Source of the DNA: Aquatica leii
Taxonomy: Eukaryota > Arthropoda > Insecta > Coleoptera > Lampyridae
Length of the DNA: 64,000 nucleotides
Reading direction: 5' to 3'
NCBI GenBank assembly: GCA_035610365.1
Contig: CM069432.1
Coordinates: 265,357,177-265,421,176, forward strand
In this document: positions 35,337 through 47,777 of the stretch, one piece after another
How positions within the stretch are numbered: position 1 is the first letter of the stretch
How the letters are laid out: every line of letters begins with the position of its first letter
Translations under genes and position numbers: made by a program
Notes under the pieces: generated by a model
Database searches by the model: none
What the model saw: the letters and a program-made list of their open reading frames with translations, nothing else
What the model was told of the DNA's origin: nothing

Positions 35337-36170
35337 TATGGTGATTCTAATGTAGAATCTTCCGTACTGTACAACAGTTACAAACTATTTGAAATAAAAC
35401 ATTTCTAATTGACAATACGTTCATTTTTGTCTATAAAGGTTATGTCTACGCCTAACAATTTAGCATGGAGATTTAGAAATATCGTAATACACAATTTTAA
35501 AGTTGAATTAGATAAGCTTTCGAACTAGGTAGGTTAATGAATATCTTCACATATAGTTTTCGAGATAAATTTGAGGGCCACGCTTAAGGACTCGCCCTGT
35601 ATAATCAGGTCATTGTGGATTCCTTTGGTTGCATTAAGAACCCTGATGCCGATGATGATGAGCATTGAAAATCCGTCTGGTATCAAGAGTAAGTCACAGA
35701 TATTTGACTTCCTTTGTAATCGAGGGCGTGATTATACATTGTAACTAGTTTTATATCATCCGTTATCTGTTGGTTGGATACAGTTGCTTCAAATTTCCCG
35801 TTTGATGGTGACATCATCGGCGTATTTTAAAGCGAGTATCCCTCCGTCTTTTAGCTCTTGTAGTAAACCGTTCATGACGAGGCACTACAGCAGGGGTGAC
35901 AGGATCCCGTCTTGTAGGCAACCGCCAGCTATCCTGGCTACCGTACGGGTTGGTATGCATACTGGTTTCGGTGCAGAGGCCTATATAGTGCCTCATCCTG
36001 TATGTATCTGTCCACTACTTTTTCAAGTAGGTTTAAATATGAAGTTGATCGGTCTATAGAATTTTGCCTGGGCGTACACTCGACTAAGCAAAAACGGAAC
36101 ACCTTGGTTAGTTTGATTGAAATAGTTAGCGGTGTAAACTAGGCTTGTTAGCGAACGCGATCTGCAATCA
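35337..36170 (-). repeat. Inverted arm A, carrying a LINE reverse-transcriptase fragment
   Basis: About 830 bp that recurs inverted at 39775-40588. The minus strand from about 36080 to 35800 reads FYRPIN, IAGGCLQDGILSPLLW, CLVMNGLLQELKDGG and LALKYADDVTIKREI. These are the palm motifs of a Jockey-like non-LTR reverse transcriptase (usual GGVLSPLLW and YADD). It then passes into the repeat shared with 28970-29290. Several stops are present. Confidence 0.6.
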
Positions 36171-36689
36171 TTTGTGGCCGTTCGCGATTCTATTTAAGAA
36201 ATTCAAATTAGACATGTAATAAACCTGGACAATACTAGGTCAAAACGTTTATCCGTGAAAACTAAAAAATCAATGTATTCTTATTTTGAATGATTTGGAA
36301 CAGTAAACTGCATTTTATTTTTATACGAAATATTTTCGTGTAAATATTGAAACAGTGTTATTTTTTTAACACATTTTATATTACACCCATGTAACAATCT
36401 ATTAAGTTTTAATCACATTTTAAGTAGTTAGTGCATTATCACTAATATGATAAACAAAAAATGCGTATATTTCCTGTCGCCCATATCCTGCTTTACTGTA
36501 ATACGATAAATAATCGTTCTTATTGTATTTTTCAGAAATGTGAATTAAGACCAATGAAGTATTTTCCCTTTATATTTGTTTACTATTATTAGTTTTTAAG
36601 TCGCTGTTATAATTTAAAAAAAACGACAACAGACAGTCGCCGTGCAAGAAATAATGTAATTTAAAAATTTTTATTGCACTCCATATATC
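36171..36689. other. AT-rich spacer inside the inverted structure
   Basis: No gene recognised. Blocks such as AAATATTTTCGTGTAAA resemble DNA at 39540-39600 near the other arm. Confidence 0.35.
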
Positions 36690-37745
36690 TAATTGCAGTG
36701 CAATACAGTAATTCAGAGTTTATCGTATAAATAAAATATAATCTTACGATTGCTAATAATTGCGGTCGTCTAAGCATTGATGCTACAAGAACACGTAGGT
36801 AATCATAACTAATCGTCTCCCAAGCTGTTTGAATGACGGCAATTAATTGTTTGCGGTCCCTGGCAATGAAATTGGCCCCCTGTTCTCGGATGGTACGAAC
36901 AACTTGACCCCAAACGTTTTGCGCCAAACTGGATGTACGTATGGATGCACTGTCTTTAAAAAATAAACAAAATTAATAATAACAGTTGAAAAGACAATAA
37001 CTAGCTTATATTTAACTATTGGATTATAGTTCGACGTGCATATTTTAATATTGGTGAAATTAAGATAACTTTAAGTATTAAGGAAGCTCACCTGTCGAAA
37101 GATGTAATCGTACTCCGGATACAAAATTTGGACAGACGGACATAACGTTGTTTGAAATACCTAAGTAGCTTTCTCTACTAAGATGACCCTCAATCACACA
37201 ACAAACTGAAAAGTGTCCGCTACACTTTTTGGAGCTTGTGTAATATTAACTCCATAACAACTTCCTGGATGTCTAAACCTTTATAGGTGCTTCATTTGAA
37301 CTTTTAAAAGCTTTTTCGTCGCTAAAAACAACACGATTCCAAAAATTCAGCGGTTCATTAACGTAACGTCTTGTAAATTCCAGGCGCTTTCTTTTATTGT
37401 CCTCGCTAAGAATTTCTTTTATAGCTGATTGATACTTTTTTATTCCAGCCCGTGCGGTTAACTGGCATCTCGGAAATTTGAAATCGCGTCGGCTAAAGCA
37501 TTTCGGAAAGTTTTAAAATGATTTTGAGTTGCATATGCCACGTCATGGGCCACCGTAGAGTCTTCGTCTGGCACTCCCGATGGTCCTATTTGTCGTGTGC
37601 TCGCGATACCGCTGAACTCAGCACGTCCCACAGTAGTCCGTGAAATCATAAACATTCGAGCAAATGCTCGAACACTAAGGCCTCGCGCTAACTCCGCTAT
37701 AATTTGAGCCTTTAAATCGACACTCGTGTGCAGGCATTATCAACA
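36690..37745 (-). pseudogene. Second Tc1-like transposase pseudogene
   Basis: The minus strand reads from an N-terminal helix-turn-helix region (VRAFARMFMISRTTVGRAEF at about 37600-37680) to the C-terminal signature ENVWGQVVRTIREQG and RKQLIAVIQTAWETI (about 36790-36915), with PQLLAIV at the end. The order and the NVWG...AW spacing are those of Tc1-like transposases. Stops and frame changes lie between the parts; the catalytic centre is poorly preserved. It differs clearly from the Tc1-like fossil at 1690-3056. Confidence 0.55.
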
Positions 37746-38049
37746 GCAAATAGCTTTCTAGAGAAACTTAAGGGGGATCGGTTGTCAATTTTGGTCCAAA
37801 AATATCGATTTTTTGTTTTTTACATTTTATTTTTCCATGATATTTTAGGATTAATTTAAGACCAAGTTTATTAAATTTTGTCTACTAAAACCAAAGTTAC
37901 ATATATTTTTATAAAACCTTACATATAGCCTAGCCTAGTAGTACCAACAAGCAGTCTTAAATAAAACCCAGTATGATCATGACAAACATACCCATTTACC
38001 ATTTACTGTTATGGAACAGATAAAATGGTGGTACGCAAAACCCAAATAA

Positions 38050-38380
38050 ATCGGTCAATAGTGTTATATGGTTCAGAATTCCAAAAAATAACTTTGTCAT
38101 GCTAAATACTCTAAAGCTAGGTGTTTATGAGGCTATATCTAGTTGCAACAAAGGCAATATCACTAAGTGTTTAGTTCTAAGTAGCTTAGGAATCACACCA
38201 GGCAATTATTGTGTCAAAGCGATGCGTAAACTTGATGAAGTGCGAATAAACAAAAGTGAGAAATCTATTGAATTACTCAATAAAAAATGCCACCAAAAGA
38301 CTAGCTAAAAAAAAGCTTGAAGATTTATATGAAGAACAAGAAGATGCAGAAAATTTATATAGTTATAGAAGTGGAATGTA
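38050..38380 (+). pseudogene. Fragment resembling the C-terminus of a transposon-related protein
   Basis: An open stretch at 38099-38308 reads LKLGVYEAISSCNKGN and LSSLGITPGNYCVKAM. After a stop and frame change it ends LEDLYEEQEDAENLY...YRSGMY. The pattern (LGVYDAV..FNDGN ... LGI.PG.Y ... acidic tail ending YG-G-M/F) is one I associate with C-termini of insect Mutator-like or similar transposon proteins. The family assignment is uncertain. Confidence 0.35.
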
Positions 38381-38539
38381 TTAAATCTATAAGAAAAAGA
38401 AATATAAATTTTGTTTTTGCTTTCCTGAAAAATGACTTTTTTTTACATAAAGGTACATTTATCTCAGAAACTAAAAAAGATATCTCAATATTTTTTTACA
38501 GATGTTTTCCTTCTATGCTAATACATATTTTAACATGAG

Positions 38540-39774
38540 GGTTTTTAGAGTTTGTTAGAATTTCCATAGTTACGGACATTTATAATAAAAATAAAATCTT
38601 AAAAATTTGAAAGGTTGGAAATAAAATTATTGAAAAAAATAGAAACATTTTTTCTGTAAATCCTCATGTTAAAATGTAGACAAAACAACTATCTATCAAC
38701 TAAAAAAAATTAAGTCTCTATCTCTTATAGTTGAGAAAAATGTACCTTAAATATGTCAATTTAACATTGGCGGCATAGGGACAACCGACCCCTTAATAAC
38801 TTGATGCTATATTTCTACTAAATTATAAATTAAATTAAAAACTAGAATTACTCTTACAATAATTAAGGGTGGCGGTAATTCACATTCACAATTATATATT
38901 AAACAATAGAGCTAGTAATTAAAATTTTCAGACTATAACAGCGACTTAAAAACTAAAAATAGTAAATAAATATAAAGGTGAAACACTTCATTGTTCTTAT
39001 TTGACATTGTTGAAAAATAAGATAATAATGATTATTTATCGTATTATAGTAAAACAGGATATGACTGACAGCGGAAATACAATTTTATCGTACTAGTGAT
39101 CGTGCCTCTTCCACCCCTAAAGGAATGTAACGTGGAAATGCAATGACACATGCATTAATTTTCAGTTATTTATTCTTATGAAGATTATACGCGCTTAAAT
39201 CCATACGTATTAACAACATTCTAATAAATGTCTCATTTATCTACTCGTGTCGCAAAAATGAAATTGATTGTGTTGTGTTTCTGCTTAATCATTTAATAAC
39301 CAACTCATTTAGTTATGCAGTTTATTCTACCTTATACATACAGGAAGTGAATTTATCCTTATAATACAACTTATTGGCTTATCATTTCTAGCTTATAAAT
39401 TTTAGTGGGGCCATCGAGCGTGCGCTCATTTAATACCTCATTTAATACATTACAGATTGTATTAACGTTATCTAAAGAGATTGTTAAACTAGAAAAAGCA
39501 CAAACCTGCATTGACGAACAAAGGAATATATAGTTCAGCGTTGCAACCAATTTTATTTATACACGAAAATATTTTGTATAAAAATAAAATGCAGCAAATA
39601 TCTTTTTTGACACAAAATCATTCCACTGTTAATAAATCTTTATACGTGTTTTAGCAATTATTTAAAATATTTAATATAATTGCCTTTCTTTGACATTTCG
39701 ACAAAAAGAGAAATTAAAAAAACAACTACTTATAATGTAATAAAAAATAAAATACAGTTTACTTTTCCAAATCC
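38540..39774. other. AT-rich region inside POLD1 intron 8
   Basis: No gene recognised. Fragments at 38930-39060 repeat parts of 36470-36610 in inverted orientation (GCGACTTAAAAACTAAAAAT and neighbours), so the inverted structure with arms at 35337 and 39775 extends inward in patches. Confidence 0.4.
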
Positions 39775-40588
39775 CATTCGCTAACAAGTCTGGTTTACAC
39801 CGTTAACTATTTCGAACTAACCAAGGTGTTCCGTTTTTTGCTTAGTTGAGTGTACGCCCAGGCAAAATTCTATAGACCGATCAACTTCATATTTAAACCT
39901 ACTTGAAACAGTAGTCGACAGATACATACAGGACGAGGCACTATATAGGCCTCTGCACCGAAACCAGTATGCATACCAACCCGTACGATAGCCAGGGTAG
40001 CTGGCGGTTGCCTACAAGACGGGGTCCTGTCACCCCTGCTGTTGTGCCTCGTCATGAACGGTTTACTACAAGGACTAAAAGACGGTGGGGTACTCGCTTT
40101 AAAATACGCCGATGATCTCACCATCAAACGGGAAATTTGAAGCAACTGTATCCAACCAACAGATAACGGATGATATAAAACTACTTACAATGTATAGTCA
40201 CGCCCTCGATTACAAAGGAAGTCAAATATCTGTGACTTACTCTTGATACCAGACGGATTTTCAATGCTCATCATCATCGGCATCAGGGTTCTTAATGCAA
40301 CCACAATGACCAAATGATTATACAGGGCGAGTCCTTAAGCGTGGCCCTCAAATTTATCTCGAAAACTATATGTGAAGATATTCATTAACCTACCTAGTTC
40401 GAAAGCTTATCTAATTCAACTTTAAAATTGTGTATTACGATATTTCTAAATCTCCATGCTAAATTGTTAGGCGTAGATATAACCTTTATAGACAAAAATG
40501 AACGTATTGTCGATTAGAAATGTTTTATTTCAAAAAGTTTGTAACTGTTGTACAGTACGGAAGATTCTACATTAGAATCACCATATAG
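39775..40588 (+). repeat. Inverted arm B, carrying a LINE reverse-transcriptase fragment
   Basis: Inverted near-copy of 35337-36170. The plus strand reads FYRPINFIFKPT, a GGCLQDGVLSPLLL-like block and LKYADDLTIKREI (about 39865-40140). The outer ends match closely: ATTCTACATTAGAATCACCA at about 40564 versus its complement at about 35340. A third partial copy of the inner end lies at about 40990-41110. Confidence 0.6.
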
Positions 40589-43346
40589 CAACCATATAAT
40601 TGCCTTTCTTTGACATTTCGACAAAAAGAGAAATTAAAAAAACAGCTAGAGATAATTTCACGACTAAAGAACCGTGAGGTACGCGTCGGATAAATTCGGA
40701 ATTTGACGAACATGCGAAATAAATTATAACTAAAAACATCTGCTGTAAACAATGTACATTAATTCGTATGGTTGATCTTAAATTTAACTAAAAAATGAAT
40801 GCATACAAAACGATGAATATAGGTAATATAAAAAAATATAAAACACAAAGATGAAAAAAAGTTTGTAACAACTTGTGGAATGAATGTGGACACCTCAAAC
40901 GTCGTATGAAAGTTGGAAACGTTTTTTGGTTAGCTAGTGTACTGACATTCGGAACAAAATTGGTTTCTGCGCAGCGGTTCTTTAGTCTTGAAATGAAGTC
41001 TACTTAAAATGTAATAAAAAATAAAATGCAGTTTACTGTTCCAAATCCCATTCGCTAACAAGTCTGGTTTACACCGTTAACTATTTCATTCGAACTAACC
41101 AAGATGTCCCGTTTTTTGTTTATTTGAGTGTACCTGTAGACTACTTTTTCAAATAATTTTAAGATGAAAGAAATCAAACTGAGGTCTGTAGGGTTTCGCT
41201 GAGGCGTACGCAGATCTCCGCGGCTTTGGTATAAATGCCACCTTGACAATTCGCCAGCTGTTTAGTATATGCGAAAGCTGGCTCTGAGAATTTCGCATAT
41301 TGCGTTCAGCAGAGCAGCATGATTGGATAAATTCCATCAGCTCCTGGAAACTGAAAGGGTTTAAACGTATTGATTCCCCGTTGTAGGTTTTTACAGTTAA
41401 TTGTTTTTCTCGCCCTCCATTTGGGCGCCCGTTTGTTTGGTAGCTCTAGGTCCTTGTGCTTAGGAACTTCAGTTAACGATGAACCTGGGAAGTGTCTTTG
41501 CAGTAGTTGCTACAGAGTATCTTGAACTGTGTCTGTAAACTTTCCACTTTCGGTCAGTATGAAACCGATGCTTCCAGTACGCTCCTTGCTTAAAGCTTTT
41601 TGGAGGCGAGAGCAGTACCTTCTATAAGGGCCTCTATTGCCTTTTTAATGGCAGTGTTGTATGTCGTGTAGCTGGTTCTGTATTCGTCCCAGTCTTCGCT
41701 ATTTTTGGCTGTGTTAAATAACTTTAGTACGTACCCTTGCCCTGTTAAGCTCGCTGTTTCACCAAGCTACTCGTCTGATTCAATGTTGAATCGAATGTAT
41801 CGATGGTCGGATAGAAAAGGTTGATCTGATACATGCCACATTTTTATTACTTCACTGTGCGACACTGTTATAAATGTAGGCGCATTTCCTTTTTTTATTA
41901 TATCTAAATTGGATTCTAAAATAAATTCTAAAAAATTTTCACCTCTTGAATTTGTGCTTGTGCTCCCTTACAGAGTGTGCTGTGCATTGGCATGGCATCC
42001 AGAAGTTTGTAAGTCCCACTGTTAAATCAACCACTGGATTTCCTTCGGCGGCGATGGTCTTGTCTGGTCGTGGGGCAAGTAACCGGATCCGATAATGAAC
42101 TCCCTCCTGATACCTGGATAGTTCGACACTTTTATTACTCGCTTGTGGATCCATGACTCCGGAACAACGGCAATATCGTGTGTCACGATATAAGCATTCA
42201 GGGCCGATGAGGTTGCCGTGCAGTGATGTATATTATTTATCTGAACGACTTTGAACATTCGATTCTTGTTGCATGCGGTTCTTTGTTGTCATTTTCCTTT
42301 TGGAACGTATTTAGTGTTAACCGCCCGCCACGTTTCGGTACTGATGTTGTTCTCCACCGATATTATTTTTAGCCGGGTGGCCGGTTTTAGTATTGTTCCC
42401 GATACCCTAATAAGAACTTTTTTGGGTGCAGGAAAGTCTTTAAGATAAATCCACCCACAGAAATCTTTTTTTTGAGGTGCCGATTAGCCATTTTCGTCTG
42501 CGCACGTTATTTTCAAAAATTCCTCTGTAAACGTGGAGAAGCTTGTCCCTTCTCCAGTTCGTCAATCCATCCGACCGTCTAGGTTTTTATGATGGTATCA
42601 TTCCAAGAACAATTTCCGTTAGAGTGTTTTTGAATGTACGTTTTTGGTTCCTTCGACCCCTCAACTTTACTTTGTCGGTTGTTTTTGTGACGCCGGTGTG
42701 CTACTGCTGGAAAGGTTGCGCTTTTGCGCCCGTAATCCAACAGGTGGTGCTGTGGCGTTTCTGATGTATCCGCCTTTTTTTATCGGTAGGTTTCGCTTAC
42801 GCGAGCTCAAAAGGTCCGAGTCCTTCGGGTTTGCGCTCCGAATCAACCGATGCCTTTGGGTTCTGCTTTCAGTCTCCGTCTTCCTTGAATAATCTTACTT
42901 TGAATGTCAAAAAATCTTACGAAAACAGACATTTGTTCATTACAACAATGTCAACAAAGTGCCTTCAGCAAAGTTCGAGCAGAAATGTTGTCATTGGTCA
43001 AAATTTCGGTTTTTGTATTGTTTCTTGCTGATAATGAAATACCTTGAACTACGGCGACATTATAAAGGGCCGTGGCCAGTTCCAGTATACATTCTTGTAC
43101 TATCTCGAGTCTTAAAATGGTTTCTGGTGTTTAAGCGTCCAGCACACACGCAACGCTGTTTTTCCTGATTTTTCTTGCTCTTGTTTAGTAGTGTTAGGCG
43201 GTGTTGTTAGATACGCCTGAAGTGTTTCTGCATTGCCAAAAGGAAAGTTTTTATGGAACCCGAGCACTTTTAACAATAGTGACGGGTTGTTGCATGTGAG
43301 ATCAACTGGAACAGTTTTAGGCCCACCAAACTGTGTTCAACAATAT
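40589..43346 (-). mobile_element. Jockey-like LINE, 5' part (ORF1 and start of ORF2)
   Basis: Minus-strand non-LTR retrotransposon. ORF2 starts with an apurinic-type endonuclease: FKVVQINNIHHCTATSSAL (about 42250), IAVVPESWIHKR (about 42165), a GSGYLPHDQTRPSPP block (about 42085). The reverse transcriptase begins with SWRIVKVAFIPKPR (about 41215-41255) and FHLKIIEKVVYRY (about 41130-41165). Upstream, about 42300-43340 holds a decayed ORF1 that continues past the LTR-element insertion into 49786-49840. Many stops. The 3' RT half would correspond to the fragments in the inverted arms. Confidence 0.6.
43343..43346 (+). repeat. Target site duplication of the LTR element (left)
   Basis: ATAT directly before the left LTR, repeated as ATAT at 49782-49785. 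Confidence 0.6.
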
Positions 43347-43775
43347 TGTTACGTATTTATTTGTTAAAAACTAATTTATTTAAAACGACTAAAACTACGT
43401 TTACTTATTCTAGAAATATGTACACTTTTAAATTAACCGAACTAATTAAAATCTAATAATAAAAACACTTACACTATAATTTATATCACTTACAAGAAGA
43501 TAAGATAACGTCCTCGGATATCACACTTGTTTACACTAATTATCACGTTCACGATTATTCTCGATTTATTTATGTAGACACACGCGTGCTAACGATTTAT
43601 TTCCACTTGATAATCTTCTTAACACATTCGCATTCCAGCAATAACTGACCTACGATCTGTCTCGTCGCTATATAAAGACATACGGAAATCCCTACTTTTC
43701 GCTATAACTTCTAGAAAAATAGATAACAGTTTCTAGAAGGCTCTTGCATTTGCAAGTAATTTCTCGAACGTTTCA
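43347..43775 (-). repeat. 3' LTR of the Ty3/gypsy element
   Basis: 429 bp, matching 49336-49781 over its full length apart from small indels. On the plus strand it begins TGTTACGTATTTATTTG and ends CTCGAACGTTTCA. Confidence 0.9.
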
Positions 43776-43839
43776 CTGCCCCCTACTTAGGACTGTTCTG
43801 TCCCAGAACAGGAGACTGGATGCGACACCGGTAAAAAGG

Positions 43840-44330
43840 ATCGTGGCGATAGCGGCAGCTTCCTCCATTTCGGCAACATCCTTGACCATAAAAGTAACAG
43901 TCAATGGACTTTTCCTGACCCAATACTCTCCTTGGTTGGTAACTACAGACCAACACTTGAATGCCTGTTCCTCGGAAGACGACCTCCAACATGTTTCGAA
44001 CTGTCCTCCAATTCAGTTGATCTAAGCCACAACCAAGCTTGGGTACTGCCAATTTCTTAACATGATGGAACTCCATTTCTCTCTTGAGACTCCATAATGT
44101 TCGCCACAGATCTTTGTATAACGGCTTGTCCCGTGAGTATTTCTTGGTGACCAGATAGAAAACGAAGCGTGCGTCACCACGTAGTCCTAAAACTTTTCCG
44201 ACTGCCGGTTGCTGTCTTCGTAATTCATCTAGCTGTCCAAACTTCTTTTTATACACGACTGCAACCCCTTTGGACATGTCAAGGTCCTCGCTCACGCAAT
44301 GTGCGATGGCGTAATCTTTTCGTGTCTGGA
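43840..44330 (-). other. Macrodomain and CCCH finger at the end of the polyprotein
   Basis: A part of the LTR element. The segment DYAIAHCVSEDLDMSKGVAV, then VFYLVTKKYSRDKPLY and VPKLGCGLDQLNW, closely resembles the OARD1/TARG1 (C6orf130) type of macrodomain, an ADP-ribosyl-glutamate hydrolase of animals. The Lys and Asp used by that enzyme family fall in the matching TKK and GCGLD positions. A CCCH-like motif follows (CYFYGQGCCRNGG, then SCRYRH). Such a domain is not a usual part of Ty3/gypsy polyproteins. Its role, if any, is unknown. Confidence 0.8.
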
Positions 44331-47300
44331 ACAGGTCTTGTTGTTCCTCGGTGGTAACTCCGAACCTAGCTTTTCCAGAACCTCCGTATAAGTTCATAAA
44401 CTTCTCATACTCCATTTCTTCGATTGGATTCCTGGTTCTGCTACTTATTACTCTGGTTCGGACCTGAACTTGCGCATTGTGGTTATCGCCAGCAAACGGG
44501 GCTAGACGATCGTCGTGGACCACTTTTGGCTTGCCTCTGGGCGGTTTTTGGATGCGGTATAGAACGTCGTTAATACGCTGCACGACTTCATAGGGGCCCT
44601 CCCGTTGCCTTTGCAGCTTCGGCGACAAACCACGTCTCCTTTGAGGGTTATACAACCAGACCATATCGCCAGGCTGAAACCCACCATTTTGTGCCTTGAC
44701 GTCATACCTTGTTTTCATCCTGTCGCTGGCAATTTGTGTGTTTTTACGGACCTCTTCATGTACTTCGTTTAACCTCTTGGCCAGCTTGCTGACGTAATCT
44801 TCTCCAGCAACTTCTTCTTCCGGTCTTCGTCCAAATTGAAGATCGCATGGTAATCGTATTTCACGACCGAGCATAACACAGGATGGTGTTTGGCCTGTGC
44901 TTTCGTGAACGGATGATCGGTACGCCATTAAGAAGAGGTGCAAGTACTGATCCCAGTCTCTTTGGTGTTCGGACACTACCTGGGCTAACTACTTGCCCCA
45001 TTGTTCGATTCATCCGTTCAACCATGCCATCAGACTGAGGATGGAGAGGCGTTGTCCTAGTCTTCTTAATTCCTAACAGTCGGCAAACTTCTTGAAACAG
45101 CCCAGACCCAAAATTGCGGCCTTGATCGGAGTGTAATTCCAGCGGAACTCCAATCGCCACCAGGATGTATTTATTTCCCGAATCGGATTCTGGGAACGGC
45201 ACTGCGATGTCAATCGCTACTCTTTCCAAAGGGCTTCCTACGTTGTATTGCTTCATGGGTGCTTTGGGCTTTCTCGCTGGACCATTTCCTGATGCGCAGA
45301 CTGTTTTCCGTGCCCTCGGCACTTTCTAAGGATCGCTTAAAAAGACCGTCTTCTACTATCAAGGAATCCCACTGCGCCCAGTCCGCTTTGATGTTTCTGC
45401 CCAAAGCACTCACTTCTTCCCAGGTTGGTCGTCGGCCGCTTTCTTTCCAGTCGAGGAGTTGTCTTATTTCAGGATCGTCTTCTTGTTCGCGACGTAACTG
45501 CTCAGGTTTCCACTCATCATCAACCATAGCAGTTCTCCGGACGCATTCGACTTTTTCTTCCAGTCGCGAACAATGGCTGCAGTCCGCCGGACATGGTCTT
45601 CTGGACAAGGCATCAGCGTTCCGACGACTGCTTCCGGCACGGTGTTCTGTGTCATAGTCATACTCTTGCAGTCTCTCGATCCATCTTGCCACTTGTCCTT
45701 CTGGGTTACGGAACTGCAGAAGCCATTTTAAAGCGGCGTGGTCTGTTCTCAGTAAAAATTTTCGTCCATACAAATACTTGTAGAAATGTTCGATGGACTT
45801 AACGACTGCTAACAGCTCCCTCCTAGTCACGCAATAATTCCTTTCTGGTCTGGACAAAACCTTGCTAAAATACGCGATAACTTTTTCTTGTCCATCTTGA
45901 ACTTGCGAAAGGACCGCGCCTATGGCCAGATTGCTTGCGTCAGTATCCAAAACAAACTTTCCATCTTCTCTTGGATAACTCAAAATCGGCGAAGTGACTA
46001 GGGCTTTGTTTTAGTTGATTAAAAGAACTTTCGCAGTCTTCATTCCATCTAAATTCTGCTTTTTCTTCGGTTAATTTTGTCAATGGTTTGGCAATATTGG
46101 CAAATCCAGGTACAAATCTCCTATAATAAGTGCACAACCCAAGGAATCTTCGGACCTGATGTTTGTCGATCGGTCTTGGCCATGCTTGCACTGCTCGGAT
46201 TTTGTCTGGGTCAGCCCTTACTCCATCTCTAGATACGACGTGGCCAAGGTATTGGACTTCCTTCTTAAATACGTGGCACTTCTTTGGGCTCAGTTTGAGG
46301 TTAGCCCCACGTAATCGCTGGAACACTTCCTTCAAGTTGTTCAAGTGTTCTTCAAACGACCTTCCAACCACGATCACGTCGTCCAAGTAAACCAAACACG
46401 TCTTCCAAGACAATCCGCGCAAGATGGTCTCCATCAAACGCTCGAACGTTGCAGGAGCGTTACACAGGCCGAAGGGCATTACAGTGAACTGCCACAAACC
46501 AGTTCCGATTGTAAAAGCTGTTTTTTCACGATCCTTGGATTCTAATTCTCCCTGCCAGTATCCACTCTTTAAATCTAACGTAGAAAACCACTGGGATCCT
46601 GATAGGGTGTCTAGCGTATCGTCAATTCTGGGTAAAGGGTAGCTGTCCTTTTTGGTCACGTCGTTTAGCTGTCTGTAGTCTACACAAAACCTCGTTGATC
46701 CATCCTTCTTCTTTACGAGTACCACTGGGGATGCCCATGGGCTACTTGAAGGTTCAATCACGCCTTCCCTCTCCATTTCCGTAATTATTTGTTCGGCTTC
46801 TTCTCTTTTTGCCAAAGGAAGTCTGCGTGGATGTTGTCGTATCGGCCGAGCGTCTCCGGTATTAATTTTATGTTTCACCACGTTAGTTCTTCCTTTGGAG
46901 CCACTCTCCAGCGCGAACACATCTTGGTACTCTTGGATCAACACTTTAACTTTAGCCAGCTGGTCTTGGCTGAGGTTTTCGCATTTGGTGGTAAGAATGT
47001 CCAATAGATGTTGTGGACACTTCTTCGACGACGTATCTTCGTTCAACTTCACGCATCTCACAATTTGTGATACTGGCGTGCATTGGCCTACCACGGTCTT
47101 CTTTTTCAACGTTACAGGATCTGAGTTGATGTTTAAGATCCTTACTGGCATCGTGTTCTTTACTCGTACTAAGGTTCTGCCAACGAGTAGTCCCTTTTCA
47201 ACTAAGCCGCCTTCCATTGGTTCAATCGCGCGTATGTAGCCTTCCCGGAGATTTCCATCCAGGCGTGCCATCACCACACTTTCCGTCCTTGCAGGCAGAA

Positions 47301-47763
47301 TCACGTCTTCACTCAACAAGACTCGCACGGCTGCCTTCTCTGACGAATGAAAAGGAATTTCTTCATTGTCGATCTTCAGGACATCGTTCTTCATATCCAA
47401 ATGGAACCCATACTTCTTTATCACGTCCATTCCCAGGATAACTTCTTCCGTGATGTCGGCTACCAGTACTTGGTGGTCGAGTACTCCATTTCCCAAACCA
47501 ATGGTTACTTTGACTTGTCCGTGAGTAGGTATTTCGTCGCCCGTCGCTGTTCGAAGTCGTGCTGTTACTGGTGATGTCTTCTCGTTTTCCAATAACATGT
47601 CAGGACGAATGATGGTCTTCGTCGCTCCCGTGTCAACCAGTAACTGGACGCTTCTCCCATTGATCTTGCCATCGAGATAAATGCTATGCAACTGCTCCCT
47701 AGGCGATGCCATTTGAATGGTAATCTCCGGGGCATGGCTCGTTGAGGTCGACTTTCGCCCCAT
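44331..47763 (-). pseudogene. pol region of the Ty3/gypsy element
   Basis: A part of the LTR element. In order it holds an aspartic protease (LVDTGATKTIIRP), reverse transcriptase (FCVDYRQLNDV, YLDDVIVVGRSFEEHL), RNase H (VLDTDASNLAIGAVLSQ, LRTDHAALKWLL), zinc-binding and core integrase regions, and an integrase C-terminal GPY-like block (REGPYEVVQRINDVLYRI). The frame is interrupted about three times in this region. The gag-pol join probably used frameshifting or read-through, as in related elements. Confidence 0.85.
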
Positions 47764-47777
47764 TCGGTCGACCCGTT

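Noticed and set aside
36690-37745. Same Tc1-like family as 1690-3056
   Set aside because: The readable blocks (NVWGQVVRTIREQG versus SPDLNSIENL region and N-termini) are too different to be copies of one recent family.
45593-47574. Several plus-strand frames inside the LTR retrotransposon
   Set aside because: Shadows of the pol frame on the minus strand.
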